A DNA stretch of 64,000 nt. It comes from Clostridiales bacterium. GTDB lineage: Bacteria > Bacillota > Desulfotomaculia > Desulfotomaculales > VENG01. The notes beneath the pieces were generated by a model. It was not told the origin of the DNA, did not search any database, and saw only the letters and a list, made by a program, of their open reading frames with translations. The position numbers and the translations under genes are program-made. Location: positions 124,001-188,000 of the forward strand of contig JADQBQ010000014.1 of NCBI GenBank assembly GCA_016278505.1. Direction: 5' to 3'. Positions 1-8,424 of this stretch are shown here, one piece after another (position 1 is the stretch's first letter; each line of letters begins with the position of its first letter).

Positions 1-1184
1 TTCCTGGGTGCCACCGGAATATCCGGCTTCGTAGCCTCGCTCAGCAGCATAATACTGGCCTCACCGATTTGCGCCGAAGCACTCATCTTCGTTTCCTGAT
101 ACTTGCTCACTAAAGCTTCGTAATTATCTCTCAGCATATCCACCTTGCTGCTAAGCCTTTGATCAAGAACCTTTTTCTCAGCCAGCTCAGACTGCAATTG
201 CTCTAACTCAGCGCCTATTGAAGATACATTCTGCCTCAGTGTTACCTGCTCACCCTTTAGATAAGCCAACTCTTCCTGCAGCGTAACCTTCCGCTTTACC
301 AAATCTATGTAAACAGGGTTGATCTCCTCGCTCTTCATGCTTATACCTGACAGCTGATCTATTTGCTTATCACTTACTTCACCGGCCACCTGAAATAGAT
401 AAGGGTCTTCTGCCAGAGACTTTTCTGTTACTAACTTTTGAGGGATTTCGGCAATGGCCGCTTGCACCTGCTTTAGCCCCTCATTATTCTTATTGATTTT
501 TACTTCATTTTGAACCAGCTGATTCTTAAAATCAGTTAAAAGAGTTAACTTGGCATTAAACTCCTTCTGCAGCTCTTCAACCCCGGCAGGCTTGGCCAAA
601 AACTCCTTATACTCATCAACAGCCGCTGCCATCTCTTTCTCCTGCTCGCCTATCTGCTCTTCCAGAAACTGCACGGAATTGCCCAGACGTTCCTTACTAT
701 TGTTATTGACAAATTCCACAAAATTGTCCGCCAGGGAATTAGCAATAGCCGCTGCCGTCGCCGGGTCCTGGTCAGTAACCTTGATACGGATAAGGTTGGT
801 CTTTTCCACAGCCTCCGCCTTTACCTTACCTTCCCTGAACCCATGCACGGTATATTGCTCAGGATCAAGCTTAAGCTCATCAATAACCCCCTGCAGCAAA
901 GCCGGGTTTTTAATCTGATCCCGGTACGTTTCCAGTGTCATAGAAGGGTATTCAGTTAAAGAACCTAAAAGCTGCCCCAAACTGCCGTCATCAACCGCCT
1001 CAGCTTCCTTAGACATATTATTAACCATTATGGTTGCCGAAGCTTCATATTTCTCCGGCAACACGAAAAAGCTTATTAAACCCGCCGCCAGTACCGCAAC
1101 AATACAAATACCGACAATAATCCACTTGCCCTTTAAAAGTACATCAATTAGTTCACGAAGATTAATTTCCTCTTCCAAAATCAT
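1..1184 (-). CDS. Wzz/GNVR-type polysaccharide chain-length regulator (partial, C-terminus beyond window)
   Basis: This frame is open on the minus strand from an ATG at 1184 to the window edge, about 394 residues, so the C-terminus is missing. A GGGGGAG ribosome site precedes it. The N-terminus (EEEINLRELIDVLLKGKW) is followed at once by a membrane segment ending in FFVLPEKYEA, the usual start of a Wzz domain. A long charged coiled-coil-like middle region follows. The last visible residues (KPDIPVAPR) match the proline-rich motif before the second membrane helix. Proteins of this family set polymer length in Wzx/Wzy export or act as the membrane adaptor of a bacterial tyrosine kinase. It lies just upstream of a shorter paralog on the same strand, suggesting an ancient tandem duplication. 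No kinase domain is visible in the window. Confidence 0.85.
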   Translation of the reverse strand, partial: MILEEEINLRELIDVLLKGKWIIVGICIVAVLAAGLISFFVLPEKYEASATIMVNNMSKEAEAVDDGSLGQLLGSLTEYPSMTLETYRDQIKNPALLQGVIDELKLDPEQYTVHGFREGKVKAEAVEKTNLIRIKVTDQDPATAAAIANSLADNFVEFVNNNSKERLGNSVQFLEEQIGEQEKEMAAAVDEYKEFLAKPAGVEELQKEFNAKLTLLTDFKNQLVQNEVKINKNNEGLKQVQAAIAEIPQKLVTEKSLAEDPYLFQVAGEVSDKQIDQLSGISMKSEEINPVYIDLVKRKVTLQEELAYLKGEQVTLRQNVSSIGAELEQLQSELAEKKVLDQRLSSKVDMLRDNYEALVSKYQETKMSASAQIGEASIMLLSEATKPDIPVAPR

Positions 1185-1392
1185 CACTCCCCCGGCTACT
1201 CTAATTCGACACCAGGCCTGGAAATCCTACCCTAACCAGCAAAAAAAACGAGCCAAAGCTCGTTTCAAATCACTTTTAATCAATTTCAATCTTTTTAAAT
1301 CCTTAGTCTTTAAATCTTTAATCCTTTTAAATCCTTAATCCTTTATCCAATCCATACGCCCTTTTCTTTTTCGTTTTTCATCTTTTATCCTT

Positions 1393-1420
1393 ATCCTGCA
1401 AATCCTGTAATCCTGTCAAA
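1393..1420 (-). repeat. ACAGGATT-type periodic repeat block
   Basis: Three spaced copies of ATCCTGnnA end in TCCTGTCAAA. On the minus strand this reads GACAGGATTACAGGATT and so on. It sits in an AT-rich spacer between the two wzz-like genes, next to a run of loosely repeated AAATCCTT words. It belongs to the dispersed family that flanks the GxxExxY gene at 47 kb. Confidence 0.7.
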
Positions 1421-1443
1421 AATTTCTTTTAATCTTTTATCTT

Positions 1444-2304
1444 TTATTCCTTCTCTTCAACCTTTCCTGGCTCAGAATTACGCCAAAACTCCCTAAAGAA
1501 CACCAAAAACACACTCACCATAACCCCCAGCACCCCCGCCACGGCCACATTCAACATCTTCCTGGGTGCCACAGGCTTTTCAGGCAGCGGTGCCTGCTGC
1601 AGCATTATATAAAGCCCCTTACCCCCGGACTGCAGCCCCTCCTCCAGATACTCCTTTTCCGCCTGGAGCTGAGACAGCGAATTACTTAACTCGTCCCACC
1701 TACCGGAAAGCCTTTCATACATAGGATTGACCTCGGGGATCTGCACCACCTGCCGGGCCCCCTGATCCTTTATTTCCAAAGTACCCAAAAGCTTGGGCAC
1801 CGTTTCCAATTCTGTTTCCACATTTTCCAGCATTCTTTCGGTCTTCTCAATCTCTCTGTCCTTATCATCAATAAGCCGCTTCCTGAAATCCGAAATACTA
1901 TCCTGCCCCAAAGTATTCACTACCCCCTGCACCATTTCAGGTTCCGTGCCGGTGGCCGTAATCCTTATCTGCCCGGCCTTGTCATCCACCTCGGTCTTTA
2001 TCGATTCTCCCAGGCCGCTCAAGGTATACTCCTTTTCCCCAAGCTGCAGGTAATCGTACACATACTTTATCCTTGCATGATCCGCCACCAGACCTTGGTA
2101 ACTGGCCAGAGACAAACCCTGCTGCTCCACAAACTTATTATCAAAGATTATAGTAGCCTTGGCCTCATACTTTTCGGGCAGCACAAAAAAGCTGAACACC
2201 CCGGCAAACAAAACAGCAACCAAGCTGATGCCGGCAATAATCCACTTGCCCTGCAATAATACCTCAATTAATTCCCGGAGATTAATCTCTTCTTCCAATG
2301 TCAC
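1444..2304 (-). CDS. Wzz-type chain-length determinant protein, shorter paralog
   Basis: This 287-residue protein has the same plan as its neighbour: a short cytoplasmic N-terminus, a first helix ending in FFVLPEKYEA, a periplasm-type coiled-coil region, a proline-rich PLPEKPVAPRKM motif, a second membrane helix and a short charged tail. GTG at 2304 was chosen as start because VTLEEEINLREL aligns with MILEEEINLREL of the upstream paralog and an AAGGGAG site lies just before it. A TTG 18 bases further upstream has no ribosome site. It probably regulates polymer length of the surface polysaccharide encoded further along the window. No tyrosine-rich kinase tail is present. Confidence 0.85.
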   Translation of the reverse strand: MTLEEEINLRELIEVLLQGKWIIAGISLVAVLFAGVFSFFVLPEKYEAKATIIFDNKFVEQQGLSLASYQGLVADHARIKYVYDYLQLGEKEYTLSGLGESIKTEVDDKAGQIRITATGTEPEMVQGVVNTLGQDSISDFRKRLIDDKDREIEKTERMLENVETELETVPKLLGTLEIKDQGARQVVQIPEVNPMYERLSGRWDELSNSLSQLQAEKEYLEEGLQSGGKGLYIMLQQAPLPEKPVAPRKMLNVAVAGVLGVMVSVFLVFFREFWRNSEPGKVEEKE

Positions 2305-2822
2305 TCGCTCCCTTAATGTCAATAGATTAATTAAATTATACCAGGCGGCTGCCCCCGCCGCATCCGGGAATCCCTGTTAATGAGCCTATTCGATTATCAA
2401 TGTCCTTATATTCCTTAACTTACCATATAACTACATATTATTCCACATTATCATTTGCAGGACAGTTTTGTAAAAACTCATTAGATACCTCCCGCGTTTT
2501 AGGGTCGCAGCTCAGCTAATCATTAAAAAAAGCCCTATGGGGCTGCGTCAATAAACTCCCGGCCGTTCATCTTACTTTAGGTATAGGTAAAATTGCCGGT
2601 AGTTAATTGATATCACAGTAACTTCACCTAAATTTGGCATCAATCAAGTCCTTTTATCTACCAGTCACCTGCTAATGCCGGTTATTCCGGTTTATCCCCC
2701 GAAAAAGCCCATGATAAATGCCTGTTTTGCTTTTTCCCCGGCTGTTCTTGGCATATATTAACCATCCCCGTGGTTGCATTAGATAAGATGGGCCAAAGCA
2801 AATGAGTACAGGTACCTTAAAC

Positions 2823-2999
<177 letters not shown>

Positions 3000-3017
3000 T
3001 TACCCACTTGCCTCCTA

Positions 3018-3046
3018 TTGACTTTTACGTAAACGTAAAGTATAGT
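3018..3046 (+). promoter_or_regulatory. Promoter with MerR-type operator for the acyl-CoA operon
   Basis: TTGACT (3018-3023) and TATAGT (3041-3046) are separated by 17 bases. The spacer contains TTTACGTAAACGTAAA (3024-3039), a 16-bp palindrome apart from its two central bases. MerR-family regulators bind between -35 and -10, and a MerR gene closes this operon, so autoregulation through this site is likely. LiuR-type regulators of acyl-CoA catabolism are known to use ACGT-rich operators, which fits. The match to this particular regulator is inference. Confidence 0.75.
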
Positions 3047-3078
3047 TTAAATAATTAGTTAAATAGGGGTGATTGTAT

Positions 3079-4320
3079 ATGTTTGATTTTATGCTTACGG
3101 AAGAACAGAAAGATTTGCGCGAAAAAGTTAGAATATTCGTAAAAAATGATGTTCCCCAGCAATTAATAGTAGACATGGATCAAGAGAGAGTACATTATCC
3201 CCGGGAATATATAGAAAAGGCTGCTGCCCGGAATCTTTTAGGCCTGCGTTTTCCTAAACAATACGGGGGTAAAGGGCTTAAATGGGAGGATGAAATTATT
3301 GCCCTGGAAGAGATAGGTGTACTGGGTACATCCCTGGGATGCCTTTATTCCCTGGTAAGCATCATAGGTGAAGCAATAAATTCTTTTGGTACGGAAGAAC
3401 AGAAGGAAAAATTCCTTAAGCCCACTGTGGAAGGAAGATTAACCTGTGCAGAAGGCCTGACAGAGCCCCGGGGCGGCTCGGATTTCTTTGGCACTACTAC
3501 TATCGCGCGAAAAGAGGGTGACTATTACGTAATAAACGGGCAAAAACGCTTTGTAGTGGGGGCAGAAGGTGCCGATTATTTCATGATCTATTGCAAAACA
3601 GATCCCAATGCCGAACCCTATAAATCTATTAGTGCATTTTTAGTGGAAAGAGGCCCGGGAGTAGAAGTGGAATATGTATACGGCTTAATGGGCACCCGCG
3701 GCGGAGGCGCCGGAAGGGTAGTCTTCAACAACTGCAAAGTGCCGGCTGCGAACCTGCTGGGCGAAGAAAACGGTGCGGCCCGGATATTTTACCGCATGAT
3801 GCTCCCGGAGAGGATGACCAGCGCTGCGGCAGCAATAGGAACGGCCCGGGCGGCACTTAACATTGCCACGGACTACAGTACCAAAAGAAGGGCGTTTGGA
3901 AATAAAATTAAAAATTACCAAGGAGTAAGCTTTAAGCTTGCCGACTCTACAACAAAACTGGATGCTTCACGGGCGCTGGTATATGCTGCAGCCAGGGCTA
4001 TTGATGCTGATTCCTCAGGGGGGAAATGCCGGCGCATGGTTTCCGAAGCTAAAAAGTTTTCCACAGACGCGGCCTGGGAAATAATCAACGATGCCATGCA
4101 AATCATGGGAGGTATAGGCTACACTAGTGTATATCCCATTGAGCGTCTGCTCCGGGACAGCCGGCTATTAAGCATTTGGACCGGCACCAACGAAATAATG
4201 AATTTGATTATACAGCACGAGATGTTCAAAGAGCACGAAGCTGCAAAAGATACAAATATAAGGGATACGGAATTGGATGCGGTGGAGGCAATGCGTAAAG
4301 AAGAAAAGGTATATGAGTAA
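3079..4320 (+). CDS. Acyl-CoA dehydrogenase
   Basis: This 413-residue, full-length flavoprotein would oxidise an acyl-CoA thioester to the enoyl-CoA and pass electrons to ETF. The N-terminal helical domain begins [15 protein letters not shown]. The FAD/substrate motif is [12 protein letters not shown], and the C-terminal helical domain has [23 protein letters not shown] at 3079 was chosen over the upstream TTG because AGGGGTGA lies 7 bases before it. At the usual catalytic-Glu position (YEGT in MCAD) it has Thr368 in [10 protein letters not shown] Glu at position 244 (LPERMTSA) matches the alternative base used by isovaleryl- and long-chain acyl-CoA dehydrogenases. It is first in an operon with an acyl-CoA synthetase and a MerR regulator. 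The substrate is unknown; branched-chain or aromatic-derived acids are possible. Confidence 0.93.
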   Translation: MFDFMLTEEQKDLREKVRIFVKNDVPQQLIVDMDQERVHYPREYIEKAAARNLLGLRFPKQYGGKGLKWEDEIIALEEIGVLGTSLGCLYSLVSIIGEAINSFGTEEQKEKFLKPTVEGRLTCAEGLTEPRGGSDFFGTTTIARKEGDYYVINGQKRFVVGAEGADYFMIYCKTDPNAEPYKSISAFLVERGPGVEVEYVYGLMGTRGGGAGRVVFNNCKVPAANLLGEENGAARIFYRMMLPERMTSAAAAIGTARAALNIATDYSTKRRAFGNKIKNYQGVSFKLADSTTKLDASRALVYAAARAIDADSSGGKCRRMVSEAKKFSTDAAWEIINDAMQIMGGIGYTSVYPIERLLRDSRLLSIWTGTNEIMNLIIQHEMFKEHEAAKDTNIRDTELDAVEAMRKEEKVYE

Positions 4321-4346
4321 AAATTACTGGGGAGGATTGGATTTGT

Positions 4347-5834
4347 ATGGCTGAGCTTCTTCATGAATTATTAGAGAGGAATTCACGGAAGTACCCTTAT
4401 GATAAGGCATTGATATGGCCCGACAATGATGTCAGGCTTACTTGGCTTGAATTAAATAAGAGAGCAAATAATGTTGCGCATTATCTACACAATAAAGGAT
4501 TAGGTAAAGGCGATAATGCGGCTTTATTAATCTCTAACCGCCCCGAATTTGTTATTGGTTTTTTCGGAATCCTGAAGGCAGGCCTTTCTGTAGTCCCTGT
4601 CAATGTCAGGCTGACACCCACGGAAATCTCTTATATCCTTAATAACAGTAATGCAAAAGTTATTATTTATGAACCCGAATTAAAGAAAGTTGCAGTAAAT
4701 GCTTCGGAGAAAACAACTCTTATTTCTTTTTCAGAAATTGAAAACAAAGAAAATATAGCTAATTTATCTTTAGATATTTTACCTGACGACATTGCGGAGA
4801 TAATTTACACATCAGGAACTACAGGAAAACCCAAAGGAGTTGTTCTATCACATAAGGCTGCCTATTTGGCTGGAAATATGATGGCATATGAAGGTGAGAT
4901 TAAATATAAAGATCGAGTGTTGCACCTCATGCCGCTTACTCATTCTGCTCCTTTGAATTTGTTTATGATAGGAGCAGTTTATGCCGGCGCGTGTAATGTA
5001 GTAGGGACATATCACCCGCAGACACTCTTAGAATACGTGCACCGAGAAAAAACTACCCACTTTTTCGGAGCACCTGTGGCGTATACCCTAGCTGCTAAAT
5101 TACCAAATTTTGAAAAATATAACCTTAATTCAATGAAGTTGTGGGTTTACGGTGGTGCCGGTGTTTCAGGTGAAGTAGTCAATCAATTAATAAGCAAATT
5201 TAAAGGAAGTTTTATGAGTGTGTACGGCTCAACAGAGGCCGGTCCCAACGGAACGGCATTACACCCGTATGAACACCCTGATTATGCCGGCAGTATAGGA
5301 CGACAGGGAGTTGTCAACAGTGAAATTAAAATAGTCGATGACGAAACAAATGAAGTTTCAACAGGACAGATCGGTGAAATTGCAATAAAATCACCTACTC
5401 TAATGATTGAATATTACAATAACTCAGCAGCAACGGAGGAAGTAATGAAAAACGGATGGCTTTTGTCCGGAGATATGGCACTGCAGGATGAGGAAGGTTA
5501 TATTTGGATTAAAGATCGTAAAAAGGATATGATTGTTACCGGTGGGATCAATGTTTATCCTAAAGAGGTTGAAGATATACTAATAAGTCACTATCAAATT
5601 GCTGATGTAGCAGTAATTGGAATTCCACACCCGGAGTGGGGTGAAACACCGACTGCTGTTGTAATACCTGCAGAGAAAGAATCCCCGCCTACATTAGATA
5701 ATATACGGAAATTTTGCAAGGATAAGCTGGCTGATTATAAAATCCCCCGCAAAATAATATATAGTGACAATATACCCCGGAGCGCTACGGGAAAGACACT
5801 TAAACATATCTTAAAAGAACAGCATGGAGGATAG
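4347..5834 (+). CDS. Acyl-CoA synthetase (class I adenylate-forming, AMP-binding)
   Basis: This 495-residue enzyme would activate a carboxylic acid with ATP and CoA to give acyl-CoA, AMP and PPi. Visible family motifs are the phosphate loop YTSGTTGKPKG (about residues 154-164), YGSTEAGP, the hinge motif WLLSGDMAL..GYIWIKDRKKDMI, the GGINVYPKEVE motif, and the C-terminal catalytic-lysine region PRSATGKTLK. It has the typical length of fatty-acyl or short-chain CoA ligases. A GGAGG site precedes the ATG. It starts 26 bases after the acyl-CoA dehydrogenase, and the two would work in sequence: activation, then first oxidation. The substrate cannot be read from the sequence. Confidence 0.93.
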   Translation: MAELLHELLERNSRKYPYDKALIWPDNDVRLTWLELNKRANNVAHYLHNKGLGKGDNAALLISNRPEFVIGFFGILKAGLSVVPVNVRLTPTEISYILNNSNAKVIIYEPELKKVAVNASEKTTLISFSEIENKENIANLSLDILPDDIAEIIYTSGTTGKPKGVVLSHKAAYLAGNMMAYEGEIKYKDRVLHLMPLTHSAPLNLFMIGAVYAGACNVVGTYHPQTLLEYVHREKTTHFFGAPVAYTLAAKLPNFEKYNLNSMKLWVYGGAGVSGEVVNQLISKFKGSFMSVYGSTEAGPNGTALHPYEHPDYAGSIGRQGVVNSEIKIVDDETNEVSTGQIGEIAIKSPTLMIEYYNNSAATEEVMKNGWLLSGDMALQDEEGYIWIKDRKKDMIVTGGINVYPKEVEDILISHYQIADVAVIGIPHPEWGETPTAVVIPAEKESPPTLDNIRKFCKDKLADYKIPRKIIYSDNIPRSATGKTLKHILKEQHGG

Positions 5835-5837
5835 ATA

Positions 5838-6227
5838 ATGAACGAGCAAGTAACTTATACAATATCCGAATTAGCCAATGAGTTCGATGTAAGTACCAGG
5901 ACTATACGTTATTATGAAGAAGTCGGGTTTCTGCATCCCGGGCGAAAAGGAGATTCAAACCAGCGTATTTATACCCGAAAAGACCGGGGGCGCTTAAAAT
6001 TAATACTCAGGGGAAAACGATTCGGCTTTAGCTTAAAAGAGATAAATGAAATGATTAATTTATATGAAGTCGACCCTGACCAAAAAGAACAGTTAAAGAA
6101 GGCAATTGAATACGGCGATAAACGGGTTGCTGAACTGGATGAAATGATTGAGGAGCTAAAATTAATAAAGAAAGAAATACTGGATTTCCGAGAAAAGTTT
6201 ATGCTTATTTTAGAAGATACCCAATAG
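5838..6227 (+). CDS. MerR-family transcriptional regulator of the acyl-CoA operon
   Basis: This 129-residue protein begins with a MerR winged helix-turn-helix (YTISELANEFDVSTRTIRYY), followed by the conserved GRLKLILRGKRFGFSL segment and a C-terminal dimerisation helix. There is no metal-binding cysteine cluster, so it is not a metal sensor. The arrangement resembles LiuR-like regulators of acyl-CoA degradation, which respond to CoA intermediates or metabolites. It starts 3 bases after the synthetase stop, so it is co-transcribed and probably controls its own promoter through the palindrome at 3024-3039. Confidence 0.9.
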   Translation: MNEQVTYTISELANEFDVSTRTIRYYEEVGFLHPGRKGDSNQRIYTRKDRGRLKLILRGKRFGFSLKEINEMINLYEVDPDQKEQLKKAIEYGDKRVAELDEMIEELKLIKKEILDFREKFMLILEDTQ

Positions 6228-6421
6228 TTGCATCACACCGGTGCCGAAGAAAAGGAAGCGGGGCAAGTAAAGCGGTACCATATCCTTGGGCTGGCGGGAT
6301 GTAGGATACAACTACATCATTAAGCGCAGCGGCAATATGCCGGGGGGCTTAACCTCCAGCCAGGTGTCTCTATTCCACTTCCACGTACTCCATGATAATT
6401 CTTAAAAGGTTATAATTAGAA

Positions 6422-6446
6422 AAGCAAGCTGATTATAGCCTGCTTC
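6422..6446. terminator. Hairpin between convergent genes
   Basis: AAGCAAGCT and AGCCTGCTT pair around a short loop and are followed by TCTTGGTT. It lies at the convergence of the acyl-CoA operon and the AbiE pair and may terminate both. The U-tract is weak. The rest of 6228-6421 shows no gene. Confidence 0.5.
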
Positions 6447-6450
6447 TTGG

Positions 6451-7346
6451 TTAAATATATTTTCTATCTTTATAACTCCAATTCCTAAAGAATTCATCCT
6501 CTAGAATTATTGATTCAAAAGGCGGTAGCGCAAAATCGATAATTACGCTAACAACTTCACTAAAGTCCAGTTCATATTTCAATATTTTCTTGCAGAAATT
6601 ATTCCACCGCTTCAGAATGTCGGTATCCCTTACCAGTCTAGAAATTATAGCAACAGAATCCTTTTCATAGGGTGTGCCTCGATTAGATAGAGTTTCATAA
6701 ATTGCTTCTTGAAGCTTTCTACCCTCAAAATCAAATGTTGTGGCTAAATAATGTATATCATAAAAATCCTTCATGCGCCCCGTGGCTTCCATTAAAGAGA
6801 TGATAGCGTCTAATTTCTCTGCTACTGTAGACTCTAAAGAATAAGTTAAGACTTTAGGTTTCTTATACTCCGGCAGAATTACCGGCAGGGTTCTTTCAAC
6901 TGCAGAGGGCACAATAATATCTCCAACTCCAAAATCAATACTAAAAGGCGTTTTTGTCTTTCCAATAAAACCGATAAGATTAACTCTGATACCGTGGTAC
7001 TCTTTAATCTCACTGATTGCTTCTATACTTTTGATTTCAAACTTCATGTAGTCGTGTTGGCTGGGTAAAGAAATTACTTCGCTAACAAGTGCTTCTATGG
7101 CATCTGTGCTATTTGAATAATTATTTAACAAGTAATCTGCATCTACTGTCGGCCTTATAGTAAATTCACTCAGCGCATATAGCAAAAATCCTCCTTGAGG
7201 ATGAGGTTGTCCCTATAGCGCGACCGAGAAAGCCTTCGAATAAACTCTTCTTGATAAAAAAGGTTTAGCAATTGTTGCAATTGAATACCTTGTCTTTTTG
7301 ACTCGTTTTTTAACCTAGCTAGCACCGATGCTGCCCTATCAACCAT
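6451..7346 (-). pseudogene. AbiEii-type nucleotidyltransferase toxin, frameshifted
   Basis: The gene is split over two frames. From ATG 7346 the N-terminus reads SVLARLKNESKRQGIQLQQL up to NLILKEDF and stops. The other frame then continues LLYALSEFTIRPTVDADYLL to 6451. Adding one G near 7191-7194 would restore the family motif LKGGFLLY and join both parts into one AbiEii protein of about 298 residues. AbiEii toxins are nucleotidyltransferases in type IV TA systems that inhibit growth, and the broken KGG motif is part of the active-site region. Start and antitoxin stop overlap as TGATG. It is either a real inactivation, leaving a free antitoxin, or a sequencing error in a short G-run. Confidence 0.8.
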
Positions 7347-7942
7347 CACAACCACACTCCAATGTAGGTCTGCACCTTGTTTCTAATATTAAGGATTTTG
7401 GCATATTCAAATAGCTTCCTCACATTTTTCTTTTGGTCTTTAACATAGCGTTGCATTGCATTGTTAACTACTTCTTTTTCCAGTTTATTTTCATAACGAA
7501 GAACATCACAAATAGTTCGATTCCGGTCAAATACTTTAACCGTTATACCTTCTACTTGAATTTTATCTGCGCCAACTTCCAGGAATTTGGGCTCTAGATA
7601 ATAAGGCTCTATTACTGGATAATCAATTTTGTACTGCGTTTTTTTACTATCTCTATCAACAGCTATTTGCCATGTTGATGGTATCCTATCTGTATATTCA
7701 TAGTACATCAATGCACTTTCAAGGAATATTACTGCTTGAGGAAATAGCCGTGCTATAATAACCTCTTCTCGAGTAACATAATCAGACAGCTCATAAAAAC
7801 CGTGTTTGATTTTTGAAATTACCCCTTCCTCAAGAAGATTTTTTATTTGGCGGCTTGAAAGGCCCAATTGATTAAGTTCTGCTGTTTTAAGTACTCCTCC
7901 TTGCTTCTTAAATTCTTTTTTTATGGTTTCAATTTTAATCAT
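7346..7942 (-). CDS. AbiEi-type antitoxin (transcriptional autorepressor)
   Basis: This 198-residue protein has an N-terminal winged helix (KKQGGVLKTAELNQLGLSSR, then QIKNLLEEGVISKIKHGFY) and a C-terminal antitoxin domain (EVGADKIQVEGITVKVFDRN, then RTICDVLRYENK). This is the plan of AbiEi proteins. In the studied family members AbiEi represses its own operon by binding inverted repeats in the promoter and neutralises AbiEii without forming a tight complex. The toxin gene follows with overlapping stop and start codons. The frame is intact, unlike the toxin. Confidence 0.88.
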   Translation of the reverse strand: MIKIETIKKEFKKQGGVLKTAELNQLGLSSRQIKNLLEEGVISKIKHGFYELSDYVTREEVIIARLFPQAVIFLESALMYYEYTDRIPSTWQIAVDRDSKKTQYKIDYPVIEPYYLEPKFLEVGADKIQVEGITVKVFDRNRTICDVLRYENKLEKEVVNNAMQRYVKDQKKNVRKLFEYAKILNIRNKVQTYIGVWL

Positions 7943-7946
7943 TCTT

Positions 7947-8021
7947 GCACCTCATGGTCCGCTTTTATTTCCAATAGCGGTCATTTAGGTGCATTGTACC
8001 ATATTATTACTGCCAAATCAA
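7947..8021 (-). promoter_or_regulatory. AbiE promoter and nested inverted-repeat operator
   Basis: On the minus strand TTGATT (8016-8021) and TACAAT (7993-7998) are 17 bases apart. Between the promoter and the start codon lie two nested inverted repeats: GCACCT/AGGTGC (7987-7992 and 7947-7952) and CCGCT/AGCGG (7976-7980 and 7959-7963). This matches the known habit of AbiEi to repress from paired inverted repeats near the promoter. Confidence 0.65.
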
Positions 8022-8046
8022 TGATTTTACAAGTACGTAAAAGATT

Positions 8047-8235
8047 TCATACCGGGATTTCAAGCTCTCTATAGGGGATTTTCTCCCCATCCCTAAAAAG
8101 GAATACTTCACCATCCGAACCGACATGCCCGATGTACCGCTTATCAGGAATTCCTGATAAAATCGTCCATTTTATTAGCAAGCAAACGGGACGAGAACCA
8201 ACCCTTTCCAATAAGAATTGTTTTTCTTCATGCAA
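8047..8235 (-). CDS. Small hypothetical protein (62 aa), possibly a gene remnant
   Basis: The end of this frame (GHVGSDGEVFLFRDGEKIPY) has a protein-like composition, but the start lies immediately beside a terminator hairpin and has no ribosome site. I do not recognise a family. It may be the truncated 3' end of a larger gene. Confidence 0.25.
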   Translation of the reverse strand: MHEEKQFLLERVGSRPVCLLIKWTILSGIPDKRYIGHVGSDGEVFLFRDGEKIPYRELEIPV

Positions 8236-8287
8236 AAAAGCCCCGCAGGCGAGGCCGGAACTTTACCCGGTGCCTACGGGGCTTTTT
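8235..8287. terminator. Bidirectional rho-independent terminator
   Basis: AAAAAGCCCCGCAGGC and GCCTACGGGGCTTTTT form a long stem with A/T tails on both sides. It would stop transcripts leaving the 8425-10338 gene on the minus strand and any transcript reading in from the left. Confidence 0.85.
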
Positions 8288-8323
8288 CGTTTACTGGTGG
8301 GTCAGGTTAGCCAGGTGTTAATT

Positions 8324-8400
8324 GCACACAGGAACCGTCCCCTTGTGTTTTATTTTTTTATCTTTTATCCTTATCCCATAAATCCCGTTCATCCCGTCAA
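8324..8400. repeat. Two dispersed repeat motifs side by side
   Basis: GCACACAGGAACCGTCCCC followed by TTGTGT (8324-8349) resembles the CCACAGGGAnCGTCCCC motif near 60.9, 63.3 and 64.0 kb. Next to it (8373-8400) is an ATCCCGT variant of the roughly 9-nt periodic repeat, reading GACGGGATGAACGGGATT on the minus strand. Both are non-coding. Confidence 0.55.
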
Positions 8401-8424
8401 AAAACAGGTCTTAATCTTTATCTT

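Noticed and set aside
1030-1338. Plus-strand frames opposite the wzz-like genes (also 550-918 and 1793-2053)
   Set aside because: They are antisense to clearly coding frames and are low-complexity or Ser/Thr-rich.
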